This document shows, piece after piece, positions 47,201 to 59,580 of a DNA stretch of 64,000 nucleotides. This DNA is from Mantis religiosa (lineage: Eukaryota > Arthropoda > Insecta > Mantodea > Mantidae): the NCBI GenBank assembly GCA_030765055.1, contig CM060950.1, positions 16,174,466-16,238,465 on the forward strand. Direction: 5' to 3'. The first letter of the stretch is position 1, and every line of letters starts with the position of its first letter. The notes under the pieces were generated by a model, which searched no databases, was not told the DNA's origin, and saw only the letters and a list, made by a program, of their open reading frames with translations. Position numbers and translations under genes: made by a program.

Positions 47201-47859
47201 TTTCTTTGAGTTTCTTTATATTCATGTTTTACTTTGCTGATTTTACTTTACTTTACTTTTACTTTGCTACTTTACTAATTTTTCAGCCTGGCTGTAACCT
47301 TTCTTTATGGCATAATTTGCAATCCAACCTATTTTACATTCTTAATTTCAGCTTGGAAGGTGAATCTGAAAATTTAAAATGTAAATTAAATAATTTATGC
47401 TTGAAAATATATTAAAACCAAATATACAGAATAATAAAAAGAGCAACGCATTTCGTCTTTCAAATTACACGTTAATCGGAAAGTGTGGATTTTTAATTGA
47501 AGGTATAAGAACGTGTGTATTTATATCACAAAAATACATGATTATGTAGCATAAAATAAAACTGCTAGTCATGATTTCAATTAAAATGATAAATCATTGT
47601 GCAGCAAACTCATACACAATTTGAATAAAAGCCACCCTAGAGTATATAGTAATAGATAGATCATTTTTATTTACTTCCCAGAATATGTACAGCGTGGTGC
47701 ACGGAAACTTTCCGATATTTGGAACAACTGTTTACGTTGGAGGGTGAATGGTACCACGCCCAAAGTTCAAAATCCTATCAGTGATAGGAAGGCGTGCGCC
47801 TGCCCTTTTTTAAGCGATGGCGGAGGTAACAGAGAAGCCTAAACACATTGCAGATTGCC

Positions 47860-49320
47860 CATGCATTTCGAATAATGGATCTTCATAGATTTGTGCAGTT
47901 TTCTGCACAGTTTTCTGTGTATATTTATTTAGAATCATCTCATTTCATCACAAATATTTAAAGCAGTAACTAAACCTGTATCTACAGAAAATATACAGAG
48001 CATACTAAAGCTTACTTTTGTCGTATAGACAAACATAAGGTGAAAACACAATGATGATAATATTCTAGTATTTAATCCCCAAACCCCCATTTCTTATAAT
48101 CCACCGCCTGTCCTTCTCTCGGGTTCCTGAAATATGACATCAAACCACTTAGGCACGGACACCGCAAGGTGAAACAATCGTTCCAATAAGGATAAATTGC
48201 TGCTTACCCCTCCCCTTGCACTACGTACTTCGGCTATGCACCTTCCTTATCGGGCATTGCTTGTGTCGTTGGAATTTCATATAAACTAATAAGAGATAGG
48301 CACAGCCAGGACTGGTGCAACACAAAAGTGAAATAATTATATCAACATTATATAAAGTAACACACCAAAAGACACCAACTACATCCGAACATGTCTGTGC
48401 ACCGAACTGTACCTAACGGCTTGACAGGACATCGCATGCTTTTACCTGAGCGCTTCCTTAAGTCAGTTGGCTTCAAAGGATCAAGCCGGGTTCGTCACAA
48501 CAATACCAATAGCATGCCAGAGAGTTAACTCAGACCTGATAGGCTCCAAAATAACGCTGCGTGACACAGTGGCAGAAAGATCTGTAAGAGCTCGAGCACC
48601 GCCAGAGATTGAAACACCCGCGCGGCTAGATGTCGACTGACGGACAAGAATAACTTGAAGTTTTCGGCTCACTGCAACAATAAATAACAAATGGTTTGTA
48701 AATACAACACGGTCACATGTGCTGGTTACCGTAAGTGGCGAGTTGTTATTTAAGGCTGATTGCTAGCTGTGGTTGACTTCCATTCCTATTTTCAGCACCA
48801 TGTACATAACGGTGGTACCACCTTGTTTATTTTCTTGAGCTTCTTAAATTAGCGCAGCTATGGCGCATGTTTGTGCTCACATTAGGTGACCACTTAACAA
48901 TGATCCTCTATTCTCGTATGGTGAACTTAAGCAGTATGTTGTTTAACACATACAGACATCCGCGGTTGAGTTGACCATTGATGTGTGCTGAGATGATTGA
49001 TTCCGCATTCAGAAACCAGGTAGCATGGTTTTCCTTGCAGAAATCTGGTATTAGAGTAACGATGGCGCGTACCAGTTCCTCTTGTGTTGCAGTTGCTTCC
49101 GAGGTAGCTCAATCTAAGATGATCATTGCTATGGAACCTGTGGTCTATTGTTGCGCGTATGTGCTGAGGACTGAGGACTGAGGTAAGCATAGGTACCTAA
49201 CGGTTTGATATGGCACCACGTGCTTTTACCTGAGCGCTTCCTCTGGCAAGGTGGCTTCAAAGGATCAAGACAGGTTCGTAATATCAATCCGAAAGGGTGT
49301 CAGAAACTTAGCTACGACCA
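47860..49320. repeat. P block, unit 4, with possible gag relic
   Basis: On the minus strand one frame across about 49180-48940 reads TSEATATQEELVRAIVTLIP, then DFCKENHATWFLNAESIISA. The spacing P-x-F ... W-F-x-x-x-E recalls the capsid start of Ty3/gypsy-type gag, a weak match. No pol region is adjacent. The conserved GC-rich stretch lies at 48165-48290. Confidence 0.5.
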
Positions 49321-49329
49321 GGTAGCTCT

Positions 49330-49580
49330 GCACTTGATCCGACGGACCAAACGACCAAATGACCGACCGACCGAACCAACGACCGGCCAAATGACCGACC
49401 GAACGAACGACCGGCCGACAAACGGCTGAACGACCGACCGGCCAAACCACCGACGGACCAATGGATAGCGAGAGCACACCGGTAAAAAAATTCGCGAAGC
49501 TCGAGCACCACCAGGGATCGATAAAGCAATGAAGCTTTAGGCGTCCCACCGACACACCGTCTGACCATCCGTCCGACAGA
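49330..49580. repeat. (GACC)n plus monomer satellite, unit 4 middle
   Basis: GACCGACCGAACCAACGACC-type array with one monomer at 49460-49540 ending GATCGATAAAGCAATGAAGC. Confidence 0.95.
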
Positions 49581-50929
49581 CCGTTCTGGTTTGGCTTCCG
49601 TTTGATAGTATGACACAGCGGCGGAAATTTCTGCAGAGCTGGAGCACTACCAGGGAACGACGAACTGTTGTAGTTAAGGCTGGACTTAAGGACAGCAATA
49701 ACTTGCAGTTCTAGATCACTGCAACAAGAACGAACAAATATTTGGCATAGCGTTTATTTAACTCATCACCTATGTCATTTTCATTTGTAATTGTGTTATT
49801 ACTATTAATGAAAAGTACTACATTGTACATCTTGTGTATAGTATAGTTTCTGTAGAAAGTGATTGAAATGATCATTTTTGTTGTCAGATATTACTTTTTT
49901 GTATTGATCACTTAATTTCTCCAATTATGTACCCTTTGGTATCTTTATATTTTTCTGGTGTGATTCTAGCTTTTTCATGTTTTCTAATTGTGAATTCCAA
50001 GAAGGTCTATAGATTTTAGTTAATTCTCTTAGTATTAATTTCTTTGCTGTTTTCAAAACTAAATTACACGAATCTTTGATTAATGTATTTGACTTTGCTG
50101 ATATGATTCTTGTCGTTTCAAATTTGCTTTGTGATTCGTTTACAATAACACCACATATCCAAATTTGTTTTTATATAGAATATATTGTAAGCAATGTGGG
50201 ATTGCAGAAATTTCTGCTTCATGATACATACAATTTAAATTTTATCATTTGTGGAAAGAGATGTAGAACATTTTTCAAAATGTTTTTCTTTGTCCTTGCG
50301 GATACTCTTTTTCTGAGCCTTTGATTGAAATATAAGTTAACCCCTATTTTGGTTTGGATAGCTGCTAAATTCGACAGTATTAGTGCTGATTAGGGAGCAG
50401 CAGATCAAAAAGAAATTCAAGTTGTTAGAATTTTACGACTAATGAACTTAAATAACATTAAACTTAAATGATATGTTTCACATCCTGAGTTAATAAGCTT
50501 TTAAGTGACACATTCTGGCATAATTTGCAATCCAACGTATTCAACATTCTTAATTTCAACATGGAAAATAAATCTGAGAATTTAGCATGTAAATTAAAAA
50601 TCTATGCTCAAAACAACATAAATTAAAACCAAATACACAGAGAAATAGGAGACAGTAACGTATTTAATCGTTCAAATTACACCTTAATTAGAACGGGCTG
50701 AACTTTTTATTGAAGGTATAAAAACTTGTGTATTTATTTCAGAAAAATACATGATTACGTTTGCACGTAATAAAACTGCTAGTCAAGATTAATATGATGA
50801 ATGACTGTGCAGGATGATCCTACATAATTTGAATAAAAGTCACCCTAGGTTATACAACTATACATAGATCATTTTTATTTCCTGCCAAGGATATGTACAG
50901 TCCCGTGCAAAAAAACTTTCCGATATATA

Positions 50930-51020
50930 GAACAGGTGTTAGGTTGGTAGGTGAATGACACCACCGCCCCGGTTCAAACCCCTGTCAGCGACAGGAAGGC
51001 GTGCGCCTACCCTTTGTTTC
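50930..51020 (+). repeat. tRNA-like block in gamma, unit 4, with perfect B-box
   Basis: GGTTGGTAGGTGAATGACAC precedes GGTTCAAACCCCTG at 50971, matching the RNA polymerase III B-box consensus GGTTCRANNCC. This is the least decayed of the tRNA-like blocks and supports a SINE origin. Confidence 0.5.
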
Positions 51021-51033
51021 GCGATGGCGAAGG

Positions 51034-52180
51034 ATGATGATTTGTATATAAGGGCGCTTAACTGCTTGGTCATTAGCACCATTTCAAGTGATCTCGATTA
51101 ATGATTACCACTGCAGTTAACACATGTTAACACAGTCAACGCAAATAGCAACTCCATTACACGAATCACTCGTGTGACCTAAGCGCTGGAATTTATAACA
51201 CCTCAATGAATTGGGTATATACTGCCTCACTTCACTAGCTTCATATCCTGTCTTAATCCTTTGTGGGAGATCTAGAGGATCTAAGGTAAGAAACAGGGTA
51301 TGACTGGGCACTAGTTGACCTCGTTCTTTGCGGTGAACTCGATATACATTTGTAACACCTTATTCCGCCAAGTTTTCCTGAATCTTCTCATTGGACATAC
51401 CGTCCAGTGCGCTAGCGTTTACAATACCATGCAAGAAGATCAGATTCCTATGCATTTCAACACGCACCGGATAGCTTGCAAGCGTATTGGCCTTGAAAAT
51501 TTTCGCAGCCTGTGTCGCAGAAACTGTTTCGACCAGGAAGGTGCCTTTCCGAGATGGAGTACATGATTTTTCAGGACCAGCAACATTATCTAAACCCTCC
51601 TAAATAATTAACTAGCTCGCGTTTGCAAATTTTCGAACTTCCTCAGTTCCAAATATAACTAAATAGTGAGGACCAGAAGACTCAGCTATTTCCTTTTAAT
51701 GGGTTTTTAGTTGTTAAGGTTTGCCGAAAGAAATGGAATGAGTTTCATCCCCCAGTGCTCCCCACCCACCAGGGAGCCAAAAAAGGGGCATCCCTGTGGG
51801 ATGAGAGCGCTACACAGGGTATATAGCTGGCTCACTGTCCCACTCACCCTGGAGTTCGGTGTATGATCTAGTCCTGGCCGATTGGCTAGGGGTGGGTTAT
51901 TGACTCACTTCCGGTTTACGTGAATTAGAAACCAAAGTGGTGTATTGGGTATACACACCCGCCCCCAGTTCCGAATGGAAAAACTAGGCTCAGATGTGCA
52001 TCCCTCAGCCTAACAGGATAAACCTGTCCAACGATACCGCTCTCCACGCACAGCCTACACGTGGGTGGGTGTTTCGTCTGACGCCTCACCACTAAGAGGA
52101 ACCCACATCGAGGGTGTCATGCTGGCTCGGGACCCCGGGATCGCCAATTCCCGTACCTACCGCAGTAGGCCCCTGGGGTT
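51034..52180 (-). mobile_element. ORF1-only LINE, shortened, unit 4
   Basis: Flanked by GCGATGGCGAAGG (51021-51033) and GCGATGGCGGAGG (52181-52193), the best preserved target duplication of the three. It has a further internal deletion: after the knuckle region, at about 51110, the sequence jumps almost straight to the 3' end. Confidence 0.8.
51117..51640 (-). pseudogene. LINE ORF1 remnant in unit 4
   Basis: Retains SHTLFLTLDPLDLPQRIKTG and RCYKFQRLGHTSDSCNG, with the same C-x2-F knuckle, then CVDC. Upstream pieces are frameshifted and the start codon of the other copies is lost (CCG in place of the complementary CAT). Confidence 0.75.
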
Positions 52181-52400
52181 GCGATGGCGGAGGTGAACGA
52201 GCAGCCTAAACAGTTTAAGCCACATTGAAACATGTAATTCAGAATGCATTTCATTGGACTTTGAGTGTTTTATCAGGGGTTATTAAGGACGGCGGTAGAT
52301 TGGCCATCCCTTTCGAATAATGAATCTTGGCAGATTTATGCAGTCACCGACAGCATCGGAACATTTCCGTGCACCGGACTGTATCTGACCGCTTGGCATG

Positions 52401-52989
52401 TAAGACAGGAATTTGTGACTAATCGTCGTTAATTTGTCTCCATCTTAATCAGCCACACGTTCGGGCGCAATTTGGTACGGCATTTCTATGTTTGAGATGG
52501 GATGCACGTTGACTTTTCAAAGATCCATGTCGTGAAGCCAGAAATAACAAATTCGTTGTATTTTGATTTGTTTCTTGATGATTGTGCTTGATTAACTAAG
52601 AGTCATGAGATACTTGGTTTCAAGGCGTGGTTCGGAATAGTTTCGGAGAGGTCAAATTTTGTACATATTTAATTGTATTATTTAGATTACATTTTACTTG
52701 AACTTCCTTTACCAGTCACATCCAGCATATCCATAAATTTTTGCTTTGTTATGTTTAAACAGATTCAAACTATTACTTAAATGTTCTTAATCTTGCACCA
52801 CTATTCATCACACTCACCATTACAAAACATCTCTCTATACCAAGATTATTGCTTTTTCGTAACTATGGTTACTCCTATTTTAACTTTGTGATTGGCCGAT
52901 TTGATTCCACGTCAGATTACGTCATACAATGATTACTTCGGCCAATCACAAAATTACATGTAATTTTATAACCCAAAACTACTGTTACA
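52401..52989. mobile_element. 589-bp insertion unique to the terminal unit
   Basis: Other copies read straight through (GGCTTGACATGGCATCTCAT). Here 589 bp are inserted, with CATG on both sides (52397-52400 and 52990-52993). No coding capacity and no clear terminal inverted repeats for the whole insert. A palindromic element sits near its right end. Confidence 0.6.
52885..52958. repeat. Palindrome, MITE-like
   Basis: AACTTTGTGATTGGCCGAT pairs with TCGGCCAATCACAAAATT, with further partial pairing (GATTACGTCA and TGACG-type) inward. Looks like a small fold-back element. Confidence 0.65.
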
Positions 52990-53512
52990 CATGGCATCGC
53001 ATGCTTTTTCCTGAGCGCTTCCTGAAGTCAGTTGGCTTCAAGAGTGTAAGCCAAGCTCATCACAACAGTTCCGAAAGCATGTCAGAGAGTTAGCTAAGAC
53101 CTGTTTTGCTCCGGCTTGATGGTGCAAGACACACTGGCAGAAAGATCCGCAAGAAATCGAAAACCGCCAGGGATGGAAAAAACCAGTGTAGCTAGATCCA
53201 GACCAAAGGACGGGAATTACTTGGAGCTTTTGGCTCACTGGAACTATAAATAACAAATAGTTCGCAAATATTCACAACATGGTAGCATGTGCTGGTAACC
53301 GTATGTTGCGAGAAATCATTTAAGGCTTATTACTAGCAGAGGTTGACTTGCGTTCCCATTTTCTGCACCATGTACCTAACGGTGATACCACCTTGTTTAT
53401 TTTCTTGAACTACTTAAATTAGCGCCGCTCTGGCGCATGTTTGAACTCACATTATATGACAACTTAACAATCATCATCTATTCTCGTGTGGTGTACTTGA
53501 GGTGTATGGTGT

Positions 53513-53821
53513 TTAACACTTACAGACGTCCTCGGTGCGTTGGTCATTCATGTGTGCTGTGAAGATTGCTTCTGTATGTAGAGACCAGGTAGCATGGTCT
53601 TCCTTGCAGAGATCTGGTATTAGAGTAACGATGGCCCGTACTACTTCCTCTTGTGTTGCAGTTGCTTCCGAGGTAACTCTGTTTGAGGTCACCATTGCTA
53701 TGGACCCTGTGTCCATTGTTGCGTATATATGCAACTGTGGACTGAGGCAAGCATTACCTAACGGCTTGATATGACAACACGTGCTTTTACCTGAGCGCTT
53801 TCTCTGGTGAGGTGGCTTCAA
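53513..53821 (-). pseudogene. Possible gag-like relic, terminal P block
   Basis: The longest open version of the P-block minus-strand frame: EATATQEEVVRAIVTLIPDL, then CKEDHATWSLHTEAIFTAHM. The resemblance to Ty3/gypsy-type capsid sequence is limited to the spacing of P, W and E. It could be chance. Confidence 0.3.
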
Positions 53822-53879
53822 AGCATCAGGCCAGGCTCGTCATACCAATCCGAAAGGGTGTCAGTGCATTAGCTACACC

Positions 53880-54180
53880 GGCTAACATTCCCTTGATAGT
53901 GTGAGCACATAGGCAGAGACATCTGCGGAGCTGAAGCAGCACCGGGGATAATTAGGCAATGAAGCTTTGGACCGACAAACCAACCGACCCGACGACTGAT
54001 CGATCGACCGAATGTACAATCGACCAACCACTGGATTGTGCGACCACACCTGTAGAACTATTTACGGAGCTCGAGCACCACCAGGGATACATAAAACAAT
54101 GAAGCCTTGCACATACCGACCACTTGATAGTGCGAGCACACCGGTAGAAATATCTGCGGATTTCTAGCACGTGAGTCAAT
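53880..54180. repeat. Terminal satellite monomers
   Basis: Three monomers (about 53893, 54030 and 54120) with a short GACC-type stretch at 53970-54020. The last monomer is cut off where the Jockey-type LINE begins. Confidence 0.88.
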
Positions 54181-54219
54181 CAAATTTTGGTAATAAATAA
54201 TCCCAGGATAAAGCAAACT

Positions 54220-55775
54220 TTCCGGATTTCATACTAAATATAACAATGTTTAAGGGATGTAATTTATTGTATAATGGCTGCACTCTATGCATAGGTGAAT
54301 ATTTATTATCTCAGTATTAAACTTCTGAGGAAGAAGAATATTACAATTTATTAGGTGCAACATCTGGAACTTGAAAACATATTGATTGCCTTAGGTTAGG
54401 GTCATCAATCATATTATGAAGTAATTTGTAAAGGAAAAACAATAACTTACAGTTTCTCCTACAATTCTAAAGTTAAATAAATGAAGCAAAGCAGTGTATT
54501 AAATAAATCTGGGAAAGTAATGGAAAGCTTTGAAAAACACATACCTTAGAAATTTGTATTCAATAACTTCGATAAGTTTAATAAATTAGGTGGTATAAGG
54601 ATTCCATACCAGTGAAGCATACTGAAGTCTGGATCTTAAAATTGAATTATTTAATGTAACAAAACATCTAATATCCTTTAAGTTGGATGAGTTGCGAATA
54701 ATTGGGCCCAGATTTCCATATGCTACACTGAGTACTGTGTTAATGTGTTTATTTAAACATAGATCCTTATTAAAAGTAACTCCTAAATCAGTTCTTGTTT
54801 CTAAAATAATTACATTAACTCCATCTTTTTAATAGTCGAAAACAATATTCTTTTCAAGTCTAGAGAAGACCACAACTTGGCTTTTTGATATATTAAAAGG
54901 AAACAGATGATATACCATTTATAAAAAATTAAATAGTAGTGGACATAAATTAGAACCCTGAGGCACACCGGAATAAACTTCAAACTATAGGATATCATTA
55001 GGGATAACATGGAATCAGAAAAACCATACAGCGGCAATTTACTTATTAAATTATCATGATCAACTTCATCCAAACCTTTTCGAAAATCGGTGTAGATAAC
55101 GTCAATTTGCAATCTATTATCTAATGCATGAGATACACAATGAACAAAATAACATAAATTAGTTATAGTGGATCTGTTAGTTATAAATCCATGCTGAGTA
55201 ACACTAATACTGTTTTCAACATGCCAAAAAATATATTTATAAAGTATACTCTCAAATATTTTAGCTGGAATTGATAAAATAGTTTTTGGTCTATAATTCT
55301 TGATATTTTCAGAATATCCAGATTTAAAAATTGGTGTTACCTTAGTTTATTTCCATTTATCAGAGAATGTTTCTTCCTTAATAATTAGATTAAAAATATG
55401 GTATAATGGATGAATCAAAATATCATGGCAACCTTTAAAAACATAAGGAGGGATACCATCAGGTTCAGATGATTTTTTAGGTTTTATAAATCATAGGGCA
55501 GTTGAAATATCTGGACATGCAATTTCGTCTATTGAAGGAGAATTCAAATGTTCCAAAGGTAATAAATTATTTAATCGAAAACTGTATTGCGGAGCTATTG
55601 GTGAATAAACTGATCTAAAATAATCAGCAAAACAATTTGCAATATCCTGTGACTTATAAACATTTTTATTATTGTATACAATTTCAGCTTTATTCTGATT
55701 GTGCTTCCTTTTCACCTTTATTAATGACCAAAAATTTGTACTATTACTGTTTATATCTGTTACTACTGAGGTCAC
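54220..55775 (-). pseudogene. LINE reverse transcriptase, catalytic core deleted
   Basis: The pre-RT linker (NFWSLIKVKRKHNQNKAEIV, FADYFRSVYSP) is followed by the RT palm: QIDVIYTDFRKGLDEVDHDN, then LISKL. Next come VYSGVPQGSNLCPLLF (motif B region) and FINGI, after which the sequence jumps to NISKSQVVVFSRLEKNIVFD. The stretch that should carry the F/YADD box is missing, about 40 codons. The thumb follows: TDLGVTFNKDLCLNKHINTV and LRSRLQYASLVWNPY. Enzymatically dead. Confidence 0.88.
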
Positions 55776-56040
55776 ATAAGGAGTAATGCTTCTTTAAGAT
55801 ACTATATTACTTTATCTCTACATTATTTGAATTTTAGTATCAAATATTCAGAGAGATGTTTTTTTGTTTTGAAGTTTTCTTTAACTTTAATAGTTTCAAT
55901 TATCTTAGCATTAAACCAAATGGGACATTTTTGTTTATAACGTTTCACTATAGGAACAGTTATTACTTACTGCATATAAGTTATTGTAAAAGTAATCAAT
56001 CACAGTGTATACATTACTAACATTACTTAACTCTTTGCAA

Positions 56041-56795
56041 TCACACTCTTTTAAGGCACAATAAGAAATCCGCCGGATTATAATTTATATGTAAAGCAAA
56101 ACTAAATTTTATGGAGGTTTCATAAGAAAGAACAGAAATATTTAATGCTAGATGATGGGAATCCTTAGGGTTCAATAACTCAATTTCTTCATCAATCTGA
56201 ATATTGGTACTTTCTAGATTAGAAAAAATTAAGTCCAAAGTTCTGTAATTTAATATTTTTTACAATATTAAATATCCTAAGATTAAACAACCTAATAAAT
56301 CTATGAAACTCTTTAGCTTTATTAGTACCCTCAATTAAACTATATGATATGCCTCTTACTTCTGGAATATTAAACTCCTCAAGAATAGTTATTCTATTTC
56401 CAGAAAATTTATCATTGTTTTCCTCTACTTTATTAAATACTTCTTAATGTTTTATGTTACAATCTGGAGGAATACATATTTTATTTAAAAAGTATTTCCT
56501 ATTATTGAAAATAAATTTCACCCACATGAATTTTAAATTTTTAACTGCTTATTGACTTTTTAACTGCTATTAATACACCTCCACTATATTTTGCACTATC
56601 CCTATCATTTCTATAAACGATGTATCTATCATCAAAAAGTTCTGATTGGAATACTCCATCATTAATCCAAGTTTCTGTTAAACAAACTACATCATATTTC
56701 TTATATAACACATTTAAATACAACATTTGTGTTTTACTGTGTAAACCATGCACATTTTGATAGTAAATAGAAAAATGCTCTATAGTAAAAACCAT
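56041..56795 (-). pseudogene. LINE APE-type endonuclease domain
   Basis: FSIYYQNVHGLHSKTQMLYL, then VVCLTETWINDGVFQSELFD and RNDRDSAKYSGGVLIAVKK are the N-terminal motifs of LINE apurinic-type endonucleases, the enzyme that nicks the target. The C-terminal side appears as MDLIFSNLESTNIQIDEE, then NPKDSHHLALNI, with the catalytic SDHxxL site degraded to SHHLAL. Frames are broken between the two parts. Confidence 0.85.
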
Positions 56796-56859
56796 TCAAA
56801 ACCACTGAACTACATCAAAATCATTCACCTTATTTATTGGAATCACAGCCGAATCATCT

Positions 56860-57651
56860 CTTCTCATCTATATTCTACCACTGCAGGTCCACAAGTATTT
56901 AATGTTCATTGACTTCCTTACTTCTCTTGCTTTAGCAAATAACTTCTTTCTTTCAGAACACAGACTTTTGTTTATATACACTGGATTGTTGAAGGTATAC
57001 CCCAAGTCTAAAGTATTGAAAGTTCTTTGGACTCTCCTTTTTACGTAAAATTTCATCTTTGAAGCACCCCCTGGTGAACTTTACTATTAAGGAAGGAATC
57101 TGAACTGCGGAACGAGTTGGCAAACAATGACATGTATCAATATCCTAATCTTTGATTTCAACTTGTAGTCCGTGACCAATTTCTTTAATCACAGAAATTG
57201 CATTCATAGATGGTTTGGCAGAATCACCATTTATATCAAACATGTCTATTCTTGAATACTGCTCCGAATTTATTGTTCTAGTCAGTAAATCAAAATTAAT
57301 TTTTATCATATTAAGATATTTTGTTTTTAAATCATCCATTATTTTCATACAACTATTGATAACGTGTTCTTGCTTCAACAATATTCCTTTATTATCATCT
57401 AGCTTTTCATGTGCTAGATTAAGAGATTTTATAAGCTCTTCTACTTCTGAAGGCACCGACCTGATTAATTCGTACATAGCATCGATTGAAAGCTTAGCTC
57501 TTTTTCCTTCTCTCTCATCATACACACTGCTCCTTCTTCAGTAATGCAGACGTTAAAATTCCTAGATTTACCTGCTGCCTTAGAATGTTTAACATTCTCA
57601 ACGGTTTTCATGCTCACAACTACTAGAAATATTTATTTGGTTTGAAAACAT
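56860..57651 (-). pseudogene. LINE ORF1 (coiled-coil type)
   Basis: An ATG at 57651-57649 opens a frame with an early stop. The sequence continues through KSRNFNVCITEEG to a helical section (57525-57145) with YSRIDMFDINGDSAKPSMNA and VIKEIGHGLQVEIKD, then the C-terminal MKFYVKRRVQ, YINKSLCSERKKLFAKAREV and IKYLWT. This is the non-CCHC ORF1 layout with a coiled coil and an RRM-like fold. About 90 bp between the last two parts is lost. Confidence 0.8.
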
Positions 57652-57660
57652 TTTAATCTT

Positions 57661-59580
57661 AATATTCTTGACCTACAATTCCAGTCTCAATAAAAATAAT
57701 GTTTTCTTTCTAATTTTTCCATTTTATGTGCTATATTTAAACTGAATCAAATATAATATTCTGGTACACGTTATTATATAATGAATAAGTCTAGAGATTT
57801 TTAACACCCTCTCACTAAAAATAAGGTGATAAAAATTTAAGCCTCAGTGTTTATTTAATGAGATTTGGCATTGTTCTACAATGGATCTTTCATAGACTCT
57901 AGAGTACAACTTAATTACAATTTTGACGTTTGATGTTGTTGTCATCTTGGTCTTTCAAAGATTCTATACGGCAATCCACCTTGGGGCCTCCATATGCAGC
58001 TTTATAAAGCTTATTGCCTGTGTTTCTTTGGATCAAGTGTTTAGTATTTTGGTATATTTTTACATATATGTATACAGTTTTACATACAAATAAACACACA
58101 CACACACACACACACTCACATACACTGATAGGATTAACATATATGTCCCGAACATTAATGTGCACACATACTTCACTTAATGCTCCTTACACATATTTAC
58201 ATTCTACAGTTTTGCTGTGCCTAATTAATTTCCCAACAGAAACTTCTAAGCACTTTCATAATGACTGAATACTAGAATACCAGCAATCTCCCTGGCTTTG
58301 GAGAGCTTCCATTGCCCAAAGACTGCTCCCTGAGGTTGGAAATTTTTCCACTCTGGAGTTAAGCTTGGAGATGGCACTTACACAACTGCTGTAAATACTG
58401 TAAATAGAAAGCCATAAATAAGTTGTAAAGCAAGGATAGGGAGAGTGGTGTCTGTAGACATGTCTAGCTCCATTAGATATAGTGATAAAGGAATTTAATA
58501 CTTTGCTATGGTGAAAAGTTTTGTTGCTTGTTCAACATTGGGACTTAAAAATAATTTCATGTTTGATGTGGATCACAACTTTGTTCACCATTTGAAGGTT
58601 AGAAAACCTGGTTCACAAAAAGAACAAAAAGGCCTACATAGATTTCAAATTAAGTGTGAGGTCTAAGTTGCACATATTGTTGTACCAAATGAAGATGTGT
58701 ACAGAGGAATGACTGTACTGTAATGGAGAGCATGCCCTCAGAGGAATTTTCTTTTGGATTCAAAATGCTGTGGAGACCTTACAACATTTTCAGTTTCACA
58801 ATTAATTTAACTAATGTCAAGAATTATATGAAAAGAGACAACTGGCATTAAACCTAAAGCAAGTAACATAGCTAAAAGGTATTTGGAGGAATTTAGTAAC
58901 AGTAACTTCCAAATTAATTAAAGGGGCTGTTTGTAGTCGTTTTTTAGCTCTTCATCACCTACACATTTGTTTTTGAGGGATTATATTTGCAAGCTGTTGC
59001 TTTCAATTTAAAAATGAAATGTCAGATTATTGCCTGTTGTTGTCTGCTCTCGTCTCTCTGGTGATGGAACTGTAAGTGTCTTTATGAACTTACTGACCAG
59101 TGGAATTTCAAGGTTCATTTAGTTCATCCTTATATTTCCATACATTTCCATGTTCTCCAATGTTGTCAGTTAGTTTTGGTTTACTAGCACTTTTAATAAT
59201 TTTGAAATAAAAAAACAACCACATTTACGAAAGAAAAGGAAGGCAACAGTATATCCAGTGGACTCACATACTACCCAAAAAATTTAATAAATCAATGAAG
59301 ACACCTATTTAAAGAACAAAATATCATCTTGGCACCCACATATATAAACTCAGTATTTAATATTTTAATTAAAAAGACAGATGATGAAACTTACCCATCT
59401 ATAGATTCCGATTATAACAAGTAAGTTGTAAGCATTATGAAAAATGCCACATAATGCAAACAATATAAAACTTAAGAACCAAAGTTTAAAGGCATTTTAG
59501 AAATGGGTAGGTTAGTTAGCAGTAGCATTTTACCTTTAGGCCAAAATGCCATAACCTTGCCACAAACCCAAAATTATTAA
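57661..59580. other. Non-coding spacer with (CA)n at 58094-58115
   Basis: No gene, terminus or repeat family recognised apart from a short AC microsatellite. Composition is AT-rich but less extreme than the array. Confidence 0.5.

Larger units (their letters stand above)
42878..52259. repeat. Higher-order repeat unit 4
   Basis: Satellite 42878-43190, alpha 43340-44120, spacer, delta 45170-46450, beta 46450-47860, P 47860-49320, satellite 49330-49580, gamma 49590-51020, shortened LINE 51034-52180. Alpha lacks about 300 bp before 43914, and beta has a deletion at 46996 that removes the RNase H 3' part. After the LINE it does not reach the satellite but passes into another P block. Confidence 0.87.
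52260..54180. repeat. Terminal partial unit: P block and satellite
   Basis: After the LINE flank, the sequence takes the beta-to-P path (TTTCGAATAATGAATCTT) rather than the gamma-to-satellite path, then a P block (52350-53880) interrupted at 52401-52989, then satellite monomers (53893-54180). The array ends near 54180. Confidence 0.8.
54190..57660 (-). mobile_element. Jockey/CR1-type LINE, decayed, nearly full length
   Basis: Read on the minus strand: ORF1 (57651-56860), endonuclease (56795-56041), reverse transcriptase (55775 to about 54220). No poly(A) tail is evident at the left end and no clear target duplication was found. It abuts the satellite array. ORF1 and ORF2 are broken by several frameshifts, internal deletions and stops. 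Confidence 0.88.
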
